Shown: positions 22,655 to 33,661, counted from the first letter of the stretch. The stretch is 64,000 nt of DNA from Antilocapra americana (GCA_007570785.1 ML664152.1:5822683-5886682); one strand, 5' to 3'. The notes: a model not told the origin generated them from the sequence alone. Made by a program: numbers and translations.

Positions 22655-23470
22655 TGTTTTTTTTTTCTTTTTTTAAAATTAATTTATTTATCCTAATTGG
22701 AGGCTAATTACTTTACAATATTGTAGTGTTTTTTTCCATACATTGACATGAATCAGCCATGGGTGTACAAGTGTTCCCCATCCTGAACCCCCCTCCCACC
22801 TCCCTCCCCATCCCTTCCTTCTGGGTCATCCCAGTGCACCAGCCCTGAGCACCCTGTCTCATGCATCAAACCTGGACTGGCGATCTATTTCACATATGAT
22901 AATAAACATGTTTCAATGCTATTCTCTCAAATCATCCCACCCTCGCCTTCTCCCACAGAGTCCAAAAGTCTCTTCTTTACATCTGTGTCTCTTTTGCTGT
23001 CTCTCATACAGGGTCACCGTTACCATCTTTCTAAATTCCATATATATGCGTTAGTATACTATATTGGTGTTTTTCTTTCTAACTTACTTCGCTTTGTATA
23101 ATAGGCTCCAGTTTCATCACCTAATTAGAACTGGTTCAAATGCATTCTTTTTAATGGCTGAGTAATATTCCATTGTGTATATGTACCACTGCTTTCTTAT
23201 CCATTCGTCTGCTTCCATGCCCTGGCTATTGTAAACTGTGCTGTGATGAACACTGGGGTACACGTGTCTCTTTCAGTTCTGGTTTCTTCAGTGTGTATGC
23301 CCAGCAGTGGGATTGCTGGGTCATATGGCAGTTCTATTTTCAGTTTTTTAAGGAATCTCCACACTGTTTTCCATAGTGGCTGTACTAGTTTGCATTCCCA
23401 CCAACAGTGTAAGAGGGTTCCCTTTTCTCCACACCCTCTCCAGCATTTATTGTTTGTAGACTTTTTTTTT
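22655..23470 (-). mobile_element. 5'-truncated bovid L1, minus strand
   Basis: The T-rich tract at 22658-22675 is the A-tail. The plus strand then follows the reversed L1 3' UTR and the end of ORF2. The minus-strand frame at 23478-23197 still reads as the ORF2 C-terminus, with the block [21 protein letters not shown] small internal deletion exists near 23212. It is relatively well preserved, so younger than most L1 pieces here. Confidence 0.85.
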
Positions 23471-24241
23471 TCAGACATTCATAGTTTATTTTTTAATAAT
23501 CTTATCATGGCGTTGTATGACAAAAACAATAAAAAGGAGGAAAAAAAAATTTAAAAAAAATTTATTACCATGTGTAGTACAGAGCTGTTGTATGGAGGAG
23601 ACACAATAAGGTGGTAATAATGTAGTAAATTGTGTATTTTGTTTTGATGATTGTATCACCAGAAGGTAAGTTAAGAATCCAAAACCCTAATACTGAAAAA
23701 TTGTTTTCTGACCAATCTATGAAATCCCATCTTTTTAAACACCTGTATGAGAGTGGTGGTGGGAATAGTAAGTTACAAACAGCAATATGGTTGGGAGAAA
23801 TTTTTAAAAATTAAAAATACAGGTCTTCTCTCCCTCTTTGCTCTTTTCTGTTTTCTCCTGCCTGTTCCTCTGGCTGCTCTCAGGGTCTTCAGTGTTGCAG
23901 TGATGTTGGGAGCGGATCATTGGGGACTGCTGACGTAGGCGTCAGGGTCAGGAAGAAAGGAGGACAGAGGAGTGCCTACTTCCCCGACTGGCCCTGCCCA
24001 GAAGAATTTTCCTGTCTGAGGGTTCATTTGTGGCCTTTAGTTCCAAAAGTTGATATGTCACAAATGGAATTCAAATTGCCAAACATGAAATCAATGGAAA
24101 TCAAACCCACTCTGGAATTGTTAATGTAATCTGTTCTCAACCTAGGAACCAGTGAGAACTGTGCAGGGCACAGTATGTGCTGGCCCCAAATAGCCTTTTA
24201 TTTCACTGGCTGGACCCATTTCATGCCATCACTTTTCATTT
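23471..24241. other. unannotated AT-rich DNA
   Basis: It starts with possible tail or filler sequence next to the L1 and continues as unique AT-rich DNA. No gene or defined repeat is recognised. Confidence 0.4.
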
Positions 24242-24259
24242 ATAAAACAGGGCTCTTGG

Positions 24260-24451
24260 CGGCCCAGGATTGATGCTTGGGACTGGTGCAACGAGATTTC
24301 CCGGGGGGAGGGAGGAGGGAGGGGGGTTCTGGAGGGGGAGCATATGTAAACCCATGGTGATATCATGTCATTGTTTGGCAAAACTAATTAAAAAAAAGAA
24401 AAGAAAAAAAAAAGAAAATAAATAAATATACTTCTAAAAGTGAAAAAAAAA
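24260..24451 (+). mobile_element. young 5'-truncated L1 with 18-bp TSD
   Basis: About 130 bp of L1 3' end start at 'cggcccaggattgatgc'. Perfect 18-bp duplications ATAAAACAGGGCTCTTGG lie at 24242-24259 and 24452-24469. The A-rich tail is compound: A-rich units to about 24427, then the non-A stretch tatacttctaaaagtg, then a second A run. This may be a tiny 3' transduction or tail scrambling. It is nearly identical to the copy at 10343. Confidence 0.9.
24303..24326 (+). other. G-quadruplex motif in L1 3' end
   Basis: The run ggggggagggaggagggagg continues into further Gs and has four or more G-tracts with one-to-two-base loops. It corresponds to the motif at 10441-10464. Confidence 0.7.
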
Positions 24452-24469
24452 ATAAAACAGGGCTCTTGG

Positions 24470-26054
24470 AAAATACAGTACTGGTTTCATAGGCATCCTT
24501 TTATGATTTCATCTTGTACTTTTCTGAATTCTTAAGTGGATTTTCTGCAATAGTTCATCTACAGTCAGTTGTCCTTGGCCTTTTCTTTTTCTATTCCTTT
24601 CTAAAATTTTGTAGTAAATTCAAATTTTCTCTTCTATTCATGAGTTTAATAGTCTGCTCCACTGTTCAGATATAGTGTGCCATCCATATTAAGGTCATCT
24701 CTAAGTTTACTTAAGGGCAATCACTCTGTTATACCTATTACTCTGACCCAAGGCTCTGTTCTCCTGCGTGTTTTTCCAAATCTAGAGTACTTTGTTCTAA
24801 ATGCTGCCATTTTGCTTTCAGTCAGGCAATGCTCAAACACTATCTCAACTTCTAGTAAGTATTAATGAATAAGGCCTCATGCTATCTAACCAGAGTTTCA
24901 TTTTCTGCGGATCTTATCTTTAGGTACAGGAGATGTGTGCAGAATCCCAATGACTGGAAAGGTCTGAAATATTTATTGTGTGTCCATATCTGCTTTCCAC
25001 ATTGCTCTCTCTTCTGTGCTCAGTGGTGCATTTTAACATTCCTGGGTATTGTTACTAAGGTTATATGTTTACTACAAGTATGTTTATGATGTATAACCTA
25101 GCAGCGTTTTGTTTTTGCTCCTTCTTGCTGGAAATATTAGTTTGGTTTCTGAATCTGAAGTGCGCATGCAACAGAGTATATGTTTCTTTGTGTGTTTCAT
25201 ACCATTTTGGCTCTTAAAAATACCTATATGCTGAAAGTCATGTGAACACATTTGATTTAAGTGCTTTTTGATGTCTGATTTTTGAATAATATTCTCATTA
25301 TTTAAACTCAATTTTGCGTGCTGGTTCATCTCTTTTCACTGATATTTGATATAAAGATTTTGATTTAGATATGAATTCAGCCCTAGTGACATACAGATTG
25401 GAACTGGCTTTTGAATGATTTGCTTTGTGAGGTTTTGTTACATATAGTCCCCAAGAATATCAAGCCAATCCAAGGAGGACTTAAACAGGTACCATTATAA
25501 GCAGGAATTAGGACCATAATCCTAAGCCACAGAATGGCATTTATCTAAAGTAATTACCTTGTGACCCAACACATTTCAGTAGTATTTGTTAATCTTGTAA
25601 GCATATGGAATTGGGGAATTAAAAATAAGAAGCAAATCAAATAAATGTGACTTTGAAAGCAAAATATATACTTGAGTTACTAGTTTATATTTTTAAAGGA
25701 AAAATTAAAATAAATACATTTTACTAATATGAAAAGGTCATTGTTAAGCTTTAACAGAGGATGAAACTAATTTAGTATTAGCTATGAATTACTGATTTGA
25801 ATATCTTTCCATCTGTTTCAAGGTGAAATCTATGTGTGAAACCCGAATGGTCCAGTGCCAAGAGGCCCCATTTAATAGCAGGAAAATATCCCCTGCCTGA
25901 TGCACAAAGCTAGAACTTCACCTTTTGGAAAGAGTAAAGGAAAACTTAAATGGTGCTCTGCCACTTCCTTGTATCTCTCTCCTCATTCCAGCTCCCCTGC
26001 ACGCACACGTGAGGGAAAGCATGAAAGTTGCTGCAGTTTTAGGATAAGTTTTGA
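24470..26054. other. unannotated non-coding DNA
   Basis: About 1.6 kb of AT-rich sequence without recognised SINEs or LINEs. Open frames are short and unconvincing. Confidence 0.45.
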
Positions 26055-26215
26055 ACTGATACAAACCTGAATTTGGAACACGGTTTCCCCACTAACTAGG
26101 TGGGCGATTGTGACTGAGCTATTTGAGGTCCTCGAGCATGTTTCCACGCCTGTAACACAGGGATGACAGCCTCCCTGCCGGAAGAGCAAAGATGTAAACA
26201 GGCGCTATGTCGGCA
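26055..26215 (+). mobile_element. MIR SINE fragment
   Basis: The order 'aacctgaatttggaacacgg', 'cccactaactaggtgggcga', 'cgcctgtaacacagggatga' follows the MIR core and 3' part. It is diverged, with some CpG sites retained. Confidence 0.5.
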
Positions 26216-26394
26216 CTTCTAGCTCAGACTTGACACGAAGTCCCAAAACCTCGTTGGCTTTGAGCAGCAGCAGTGATCATATCTGGCAGAAAGTGCCCTC
26301 TGGGTGTTGAGGAACACTAGACTTTCCATCCCCACCCCAGTAGGCTGCAGGGCCCACCTTGAGCTTTGTGTTGCCTTCTTCATTTAAAGGATTC

Positions 26395-26635
26395 TCTTAC
26401 GGTTTAAAATGACTAGAAGTTTGGGATTAGCAGATGCAAACTATTATGTATAGGATGGATAAGCAATGAGGTCACAAGCAACTGTATTCAATATCCTGTG
26501 CTAAACCATAATGGAGAAGAACATGAAAAAGAGTATATCTGTACAGGTTGGTCACTTTGCTATACAGCAGAAATTAAACACAGCATTGTAAATAAACTAT
26601 ACTTCAATAAAATTAAAACATAAAATGGAGACTAA
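26395..26635 (+). mobile_element. artiodactyl L1 3' end fragment
   Basis: It contains 'gaagtttgggattagcagat', 'gtcactttgctatacagcag', 'attgtaaataaactatactt' and 'caataaaattaaaa', the usual L1 3' UTR blocks in order. Confidence 0.65.
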
Positions 26636-26792
26636 AAAATAAAGTTGTTAAAAAAGTACATCAAAGAAAACACCAAAATTTTGAGTAAACACTTTAGAAG
26701 AGATATGTTCAGGGACATCAGGGACAAGAGCATGCATTCAGTATTTTTAATATTAGAAACACTGTAATTTAAACCACTATAGAATGTAGTAT

Positions 26793-27013
26793 GGGGCATC
26801 CCAGGTGGTGCTAGTGGTAAAGAACCTGCCTGCCAATGGAGGAGAAGACTGGAGTTTAATCCCTGGGTCGGGAAGATCCCCTGGAGGAGGGCGTGGCAAC
26901 CCACTCCAGTGTTCTTCCCTGGAGACTCCCATGGATGCGGAGCCTGGTAGACTACAGTCCACAGGGTCGCAAAGAGTTGGACATGATTGAAGCAACTTAG
27001 CACACACACGCAG
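26793..27013 (+). mobile_element. Bov-tA SINE with short TSD
   Basis: It starts at 'ggggcatcccaggtggtgct' and ends 'gcttagcacacacacgca'-like (sequence acttagcacacacacgca). The duplication agaatgta stands at 26781-26788 and 27016-27023, with a few extra bases at each edge. Confidence 0.85.
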
Positions 27014-27023
27014 GCAGAATGTA

Positions 27024-27898
27024 ATGTATTTCACAAACCATCAGAATTAAAAAAAAAAAGATTATCAATAAAAAAACAAATCAGTTTAGCCATAGTCATA
27101 TCTTCTTCCTCATTCCTATTTATCATTTGTACTTGTTGAGATTTTTTTTTCCTATAGGATTGCTCTTTTTAGCAATATAACTTCTGTTTCATTTTAATTT
27201 TTTGTTTTGTATTTCATGTGTTCTTTCCAACTTCTTTAAGTTTACTTCATTCTTCTAGTTTATGGAATTGATTTTTGGCTGACATGTTTCCAGTCTCTCT
27301 CTTTTAAAAGGAAATGCATTTCAAGCATTAACTTCTCTCTAATGAGCACTGTAGCTACATTCCACGAGACATTTGAAAAAATGTACCATTGTTTATTTTT
27401 AGTAGGTCATTTAAGCACATTTATATTTCCTTGAATTTCTGGCATATTTGGTATTTTCCATTTATCAATGCTGTTGATTCATCTACTCCCCTGTCGAACT
27501 TTCCTGCTGTTTGTTTGATTGCTAGTGCTGTCTCCATTTCTTCTACTGGTACAGCTTCTGCTTCGCTGTGTTGCATTTTGGATGATTCATCATATCAACT
27601 TTTTCTTCATTCTTCCTTTTTCTTCTATGTCTAGCCTGAGGTTTGTTTGTTTTTTGTTTGCTTGGGATCAGTCTTAGAGGATTCTCTGTTCTCAGTGTTT
27701 AGAGGGTTCTGGGACTCTTATTTGGTATAAGAGAGAAAACAAGGTGGTTAGGGTGGCGAGGGAGCTCCTGGTTGTGGTAGAGAGAACAGAGAAGTTAAAA
27801 GAAATAGAGAAAAGGAAAAAAGAATTCAAGGCATTTTAAATAGGAATTCTGGTTGAACAAGTTGGAGAGGCAATATTTGAAGAGATAAAGTCTGATGG
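27024..27898. other. AT-rich DNA with probable old L1 fragment
   Basis: The 27110-27450 part ('aatgcatttcaagcattaac', 'ttctctctaatgagcactgt', 'agctacattccacgag') resembles minus-strand L1M interior. The remainder to 27898 is unassigned. Confidence 0.4.
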
Positions 27899-28325
27899 AG
27901 AACTTCCTTGGGGGCCCAGTGCTTAATAACCCACTTGCAAATGCAAGGATTCAGTTCAGTCTCTCAGTCGTGTCCAACTCTGCGACCCCATGGATGGCAG
28001 CATGCCAGCCTTCCCTGTCCATCACCTACTCCCAGAGCTTGCTCAAACTCATGTCCATCAGGTCTGTGATGCCATCCAACCATCTCATCTTCTGTCGTCT
28101 CCTTCTCCTCCTGCCTTCAAACTTTCCCAATGTCAGGGTCTTTTCCAGTGAGTAAGTTCTTCCTATCAGGTAGCCAAAGTATTGGAGCTTCAGCTTTAGC
28201 ATTAGTCCTTCCAATGAGTATTCAAGGTGGCTTTGCTTTAGGATGAACTGGTTGGATCCTTGCTGTCCAGGGTACTCTCAAGTCTTCTCCAACAAATGCA
28301 AGGGACATGGGTTCACTTCTCGTAC
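27899..28325 (+). mobile_element. CHR-type SINE head split by BovB
   Basis: The head 'acttccttgggggcccagtg' at 27901 continues after the inserted BovB with 'gggacatgggttcacttctc' (28302-28321). Removing the BovB and one duplication copy restores the head of a CHR element. Confidence 0.6.
27949..28292 (-). mobile_element. BovB LINE 3' end nested in a SINE, 11-bp TSD
   Basis: Reversed BovB 3' end running from 'gattcagttcagtctctcag' to 'ctcaagtcttctccaa'. Perfect duplications caaatgcaagg lie at 27938-27948 and 28293-28303. The encoded C-terminal reverse-transcriptase region has broken frames. Confidence 0.9.
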
Positions 28326-28460
28326 CATGGACTTCTCCAGGCAAGAATACTGGAGTGAGGAGCCATTCCCATCTCAGGGGATCTTCCTGACTTAGGGGAT
28401 GAACCCATGTCTCCTGCATTGCAGGCCGATTCCTTACTGTCTGAACCACTAGGGAAGCCC
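28326..28460 (-). mobile_element. Bov-tA SINE, 3'-truncated
   Basis: Reversed Bov-tA from 'acttctccaggcaagaatac' to the head at 'gaaccactagggaagccc'. The BovB-derived tail is missing, so it joins directly to the CHR head. This may be a recombination or a truncated copy. Confidence 0.75.
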
Positions 28461-28822
28461 TTATTTATCTAGTCTTTAAATGGCATTTAGTCTATTCATA
28501 TTTAATGTCATCATCAACATAGCTTGTATTTAGATCTTTCACCTTGATATATGTTTCTCTTTTTAATTTCCTGCCTTATTTTAAGTGACCAAGTAATTAT
28601 TTAATTTCTATTAACTCTTCATTTTTGTATTATTTTGGGTGTCACTAGAAATTACAACATGTATCTTTAACTTGCCACAGTTCAATTTCCAATTGTATCA
28701 TCAAACTCTTTGCAAGATGTAGGCATGCCATGATTATATACATAATTCCAGTTACTCTGTTCCCACTCCTTGTGCTCCTTTATTCCTCTGCTTTGGAAGA
28801 ATGTAGCCTAAATCTATATTTG

Positions 28823-28823
<1 letters not shown>

Positions 28824-28852
<29 letters not shown>
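28824..28852. repeat. (TA)n microsatellite
   Basis: About 14 uninterrupted TA units. Confidence 0.95.
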
Positions 28853-28854
<2 letters not shown>

Positions 28855-29242
28855 CACAAGCATAGATATGTGTCTGTACACACAAATACACACATATTAA
28901 AAATAAATAAATCTCTTATTTTACCCATACATTGCCTTTTCTATGGTTTTCTGTTTCTTTTTTTTTTCCTTCTGCAGACTTGAACTTTTTTCTGAAATTG
29001 TAGATTGTTCCTTGAAGAAGTTCTTTTAGCATTTCTTATACTACAGATTTACTGGCTACAAAATCTGAAGTTTCCTTTGACTGAAATCGTCTTAATCTAG
29101 CTTCCATTTTTTATGTAAACTTTCATAAGATATAAAATTTTTTATTAACAGCTTTTTTAAAACTGTATTTTTGAAAACTTTATTTCGCTCTGAGAAATTC
29201 AGTCATCAGTCTTTTAATGCTTTACATATGACCTGGCTGGGG

Positions 29243-29269
29243 TTTTTGTTTGTTTGTTTGTTTGTTTTT
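29243..29269. repeat. (GTTT)n microsatellite
   Basis: About five GTTT units with T-rich edges inside old L1 sequence. Confidence 0.85.
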
Positions 29270-29950
29270 GGCTACTTTAAGGTTTTCTTTCCAGTTTTGG
29301 TTTTCAGCAATTTGCCTCTGATGTGATAGGTGTGACTTTAAAATTACTTTTTAAAGGCTTATCATGTGGTTTGCTGAGCTTCTTGGATAGGTATATTGAT
29401 GTACTTCATCAATTTTGAATTTAGTAACTGTGTCTTAAAATAATTTTTATCCTATATTTCTCTTCTCCCCTTTGGGGATTTCAATTATTTATATTTTTTG
29501 ATAGTATATTATATGTCTTGGGTATTTTGTTTTAGGTTATTTTTTACTTTTTTATTTGCTATCCATTATCTATATAGTCTCTATTGACTTGCCTTTGATT
29601 TCTCTGATTCTTTTCTCTGTCGAGTCTGCTAATAAGCTCATCAACTGCATCTTCCCCTCTGACATCACACAATTCCATCATGATAGTTCCATTTCATTTT
29701 CCTTTTTACTGTTTCCACTTACGTGGAAAGTCTTTATCTGCTTATACTTGTCATCCACATCTTCCTCTAGATCTTTCATCATAAATTCTTTAGAATCCCT
29801 GAGTGATAATTCTAACATCTGAGTCATTGCCATGTTTGTTTCTATGAACTGTTTCCTCTTTTAAATGTAGTCCTCTTTTCTCACTTCTTTGTGTATCTTG
29901 TGATTTTTATTTTACACTGAACATTGTGATGGGATAAGGCATGTCCACCT

Positions 29951-30592
29951 CCTGAGAAGGACATGGCCCCATGAGTTTGATGGTTTGAGACTGAGTTAAT
30001 CTAATGTGTAGCTGAGCTGTCCCTGGACTCTGTGGTGGAGTTAGAATTTTAAGGTAGACTCATTTCACCACTGAATTTTACACATTGTGGGGGTGAGGTT
30101 TGGACTTTGCCTTCAGAAGGCTTGAGGTCTGAGCCCCAGTCAGACTCTTTAGATCTCTTTGTGCACCACAAGGCCAGCTACGAGCTTTCCAAACGATGGC
30201 ACTGCTGTTTTTGCTTTGAAGCCTGCCTGCCAGCATGTTGAGTTTCTGGCGCATTCTCTTTGCTCTCTAGACCCATTCCTGGCTTTATGCACCTGGGGCA
30301 TCTCTTTCTGCCTTAGGGCATGGCCCTCTCAGCTTTTGTACTTGGTGACTGTCCAGGGATTTTGTAGGGATTCATCTCAGTTCTCCTGTTCTTCTCCCAG
30401 CTTTCAGCATTTACTATGTTGCTAAATATGTTCTTGCCTTCTTAATTTCCTACCATAAATTTCCCTTTTTCTATTTATTAATTACATATGAATAAATATT
30501 CTATGTTACTAGTATTATATTTACATTTATGACATCTTCCTATATTGATATCTTAAATGCAATTTGGGGAGGAAAAGGAGGCATAAAAAACA
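29951..30592. other. unannotated DNA, possibly continuing L1M
   Basis: No exon or named repeat is identified. The composition and the 88-codon frame at 30159-30425 give no family signal. It ends at the target site of the U6-L1 insertion. Confidence 0.4.
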
Positions 30593-30600
30593 AAGAAGCA

Positions 30601-30706
30601 TGCTTGCTCTGGCAGCACATATACTAAAATTGGAACAATACAGACAATACTTGCATGGCTCCTGCACAAGGAGGACACACAAATTTGTGAGATGTTTTGT
30701 ATTTTT
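30601..30706 (+). pseudogene. RNU6: U6 snRNA pseudogene, full length, fused to L1
   Basis: The 106-bp sequence aligns end to end with U6 spliceosomal RNA. The 'ggcagcacatatactaaaat' block is exact, and the terminal T run (30702-30706) is present. By hand I count about 20 substitutions against U6, many at CpG sites and several in the catalytic ACAGAGA region, so it cannot be a working U6. No upstream proximal sequence element is evident. It passes without gap into an L1 3' UTR, and the pair share one target duplication, as in U6-L1 chimeras made by template switching or RNA ligation. Confidence 0.85.
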
Positions 30707-31066
30707 AACTGACCCACAGACATGGAAAACAAACTTACGGTTACTAAAGGGGAAGTTAGTAAATCTCTAAATTTAATAATTAGCAAATTACTAAAGGGAG
30801 GGATAAATTAGAAGTCTGGGATTAACATATACACACTACTCTCTGTCAAATAGAAAGCCAGCAAGTACCTACTGTATAGCATCAGAGCTATATAATTGAA
30901 CTGTATTTGATATTTTGTAGTAATCTATGAGGGAAAATAATCTGAAATATATATATATATATACACACACACACATGTATATATAGTTGACTCTCTTTGC
31001 TCTACTCCTGAAACTAACACAATATTATAAATCAACTATACTTCAATAAGAAGAACATGAGAAGAG
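30707..31066 (+). mobile_element. L1 3' UTR half of the U6-L1 chimera
   Basis: It begins at 'aactgacccacagacatgga' directly after the U6 T run and proceeds through the L1 3' UTR ('gggattaacatatacacact', 'aaatcaactatacttcaata') to an A-rich tail. The duplication aagaagca occurs at 30593-30600 before U6 and at 31067-31074 after this tail. A (TA)n(CA)n tract sits at 30947-30986. Confidence 0.75.
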
Positions 31067-31189
31067 AAGAAGCAAATAAATATTGGAGGAAAAATCCCCC
31101 AATTCTATAAACCTTACTTAAATAGATAATTTCTCATGTATACAAAACTTAAGTTTGGAAATGAAATTATATAGTTCTGGTTCAAGGTG

Positions 31190-31605
31190 AATTATCAGTG
31201 AGGGTCCACTGGGGAAACAGAACCAGTCAGAGATAGATGGATAGATTATAGAGATGGGTTTCAAGGGATTAGCTCAGACGATCATGTAGTTGTGGTGAGT
31301 CTGAAATCCATAAAACAAGCCATCAGGACAGGGTGGATGCTCTGGAGCAGGGTCTGATCCTGTAGTCTGCAGGCAGGATTTCATCTTCAGGGAACATTCA
31401 TTTCAGCAGTAAATTCTTTCATCTGACTAGGAGGTGCTTACCCAGATTATCTGGGGTAATCTCTTTTACTTAAAGTCAACTGGTTGTTGATGTTCATCAC
31501 ATCTACAAAATAACCTTCACAGGAACAACTGCACTAGTGTTGGCCGAGTGTCTGGGTGCTACACCTCGCTCTAGGTTGACACATAAAGCTGGCTGTCATA
31601 GTAGG
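31190..31605 (+). mobile_element. old L1M 3' UTR
   Basis: The phrases 'gtccactggggaaacagaac', 'gggattagctcagacgatca', 'ttaaagtcaactggttgttg', 'accttcacaggaacaac' and 'aggttgacacataaag' are the L1MA/L1MB 3' UTR in order. It is later split by BovB at 31615/31873. Confidence 0.6.
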
Positions 31606-31615
31606 TAAGGGCATA

Positions 31616-31872
31616 TCCTGAAGCTGAAGTTCCAGTACTTTGGTCACCTGATGCAAAGCGCTGACTCATGGAAAAGACCCTGATGCTGGGCAAGATTGAG
31701 GGCAGAAGAAGAAGGGGGCAACAGAGGATGAGATGGTTGGATGGCATCACTGACTCAATGGACATGAGTTTCTGCAAACTCCAGGTGATAGCGAAGGACA
31801 GGGAAGCCTGGTGTGCTGCAGTCCATGGGGTTGCAAAAGGTTGGGCACAACTTATCGACTGAACAGCAGCAA
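31616..31872 (+). mobile_element. BovB LINE 3' end with 10-bp TSD
   Basis: The last ~255 bp of BovB, from 'tcctgaagctgaagttccag' to a tail 'cgactgaacagcagcaa'. Perfect duplications taagggcata at 31606-31615 and 31873-31882 show a clean insertion next to the L1M 3' UTR. Confidence 0.9.
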
Positions 31873-31882
31873 TAAGGGCATA

Positions 31883-32504
31883 ATCTACAAGGCAGTACAG
31901 TATGTAGTAAGGAGTACACATTAAGGAAGAAAATAGATGCAATTGAGAAAATGAAAGGGTTCCTAACTGTTAATCATCCCACAGAAATGCAGGCTGGGTG
32001 TCCCCAGAAGTGCACAGGTCTGTCATTCAAGCAACCTCTCTGTATATCACAATGCTCCTTTCTTCCAAGTCTGAGAGGAATCCTACTAAACAAAAGAATA
32101 AACATTCAGCCTGGGTTCAGGTGTCAGCTGCTTCTGGGATTGTCTGAGAGAGCCAGCTGCCCAGCACCTGGAGACTCCCAGGCCCACGGGAAGCCCTTCT
32201 GTCAGGGTGAGAAGCCTCCCTCAAATGCAGCCCTTATGCCAGCAGAAAGGGGGCTGCTTCCAGCTGGGCCACTGCCCAGGATGTCCTGAGTGAACTCCTG
32301 GGGCCCCTCTCAGATCATTCTGCTCATTGCACCCCAATGGTCTTCAGGGGATACATCAAAATTTTCACAGAAGACATTTTGTTTTGGCAAGATATAGTTA
32401 TTTGGTCACAGTCCTTTTTTCCCTACTACCTTTCTGTATTTATGAAAGTCTTTACAATGCAAATATATTAATTTTATAATAAAAATCAACACAATAGCAT
32501 TTTT
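31883..32504. other. unannotated non-coding DNA
   Basis: A 112-codon open frame at 31951-32289 lies in a GC-richer patch but has no recognised domain or splice context. The region is otherwise featureless. Confidence 0.4.
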
Positions 32505-33020
32505 CATTTTTATTTATTTTATGATTAGTGTCTAATTGCTTTACAATGCTGTGTTAGTTTCTGCTATACAAGAAAGTGAATCAGCTAAATGTGTACATAT
32601 ATCAAGTTTCCCAGGTGTTACCAGTGGTAAACAACTTACCTGCCAATGCAGGAGACATGGATTTGATCCCTGGATACGGATGATCCCCTGGAGGAGGGCA
32701 TGACAACCCACTCCAGTATTCTTCCCTGGAGGATCCTATGGACAGAGGAGCCTGGTGGGCTACAGTCCATGGGTTCTCAAAGAGTTGGGCCTGATGGAAG
32801 TGACTTAGCATTAACATACATATATCTCCTCCCTTTTGAACCTCCCTTCCACCTCCTACCCCTCCACCCCACCCCTGTAGGTCATCACAGAGCCTTGAGC
32901 TGAGCTCCCTGTGCTATATAGCAGCTTTCCACTAGCTTTCTGTTTTATACATAGAAGTGTAATATGAGTCAATGCTTCTCTCTCAGTTTATCCCACCCTC
33001 TCCTTTTCTTCCTGTGGAAA
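32505..33020 (-). mobile_element. artiodactyl L1 3' end interrupted by a SINE
   Basis: The plus strand reads 'attgctttacaatgctgtgt' to 'tcagctaaatgtgtac', then after the SINE 'cctcccttttgaacctccc' and 'gagctgagctccctgtgcta'. The last phrases also occur in the minus-strand L1 at 46705, which confirms the family. Confidence 0.7.
32604..32816 (+). mobile_element. Bov-tA SINE nested in L1, 10-bp TSD
   Basis: Complete Bov-tA from 'aagtttcccaggtgttacca' to 'gaagtgacttagcattaaca'. The perfect duplication tacatatatc at 32594-32603 and 32817-32826 lies in the L1 3' UTR. Confidence 0.9.
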
Positions 33021-33649
33021 TTAGTTTAATTCTGTAAGGAAGAAAATAGAATTGCTAACACTGTTTTCCTTTTCCATGTCTTTACCTATAATTAGCATAA
33101 GCATCTTCCTAACACAGCCTGGGGGATCTGTGATCCATGAGGCCAAAAAAGGATTCCCTAAAACCTGGGAGAAGCCCCCATTTTTAGGAAATGGGAGAGT
33201 TTGTACATTCAGAATGTTGGGAATGGTGACTCTAAACTCATTGGCTTTTTGTCAAGTAGAACAGCCAATCTTTAAAAGGAAAATGTGAATCATATCCTAA
33301 AACACTTTGTGCCTTAATAAAATTAGCTCAGTAACTTTGCTAATATGGTCTCTCTGTTCTTATTACTTTATGAGAAAGTGTCTGATTGGAATAAAATTTA
33401 GATAAGACATTCTGGCACATAAAGAATAATTGGAAAGGGAAAGAAGCAGGTGGTACGCATACATTCTATATCCACTGCTACATGCTTTAGTCAAAAATAA
33501 TTTATACATGAGAAGTGGAAGAGATGACCAGACAGAAAAAAAAATATTAGGCAGCACTACCAGGAATATGGAAACAGAGCAGGACCTTGTGGGTCATTCA
33601 GGACAGAAGCCTGGCTCCCTGCCATGTCCCCTGCTTGCCTTTTATCTGT
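33021..33649. other. unannotated non-coding DNA
   Basis: AT-rich, no recognised repeat or gene. The right edge is the target site of a very short L1. Confidence 0.45.
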
Positions 33650-33661
33650 AGAAAGACCTTA

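Larger units (their letters stand above)
28470..29950 (-). mobile_element. old L1M 3' UTR region
   Basis: The plus strand carries reversed L1M 3' UTR phrases in order: 'ttagcatttcttatactaca', 'actttatttcgctctgag', 'ggctactttaaggttttctt', 'gctgagcttcttggatag', 'tctcttctcccctttgggga'. It is very degraded, and the limits are approximate. A (TA)n and a (GTTT)n lie inside. Confidence 0.5.

Noticed and set aside
30601..30706. Functional U6 snRNA gene
   Set aside because: About 20 substitutions, including in the catalytic region, no visible upstream U6 promoter elements, and fusion to an L1 tail with a shared TSD.
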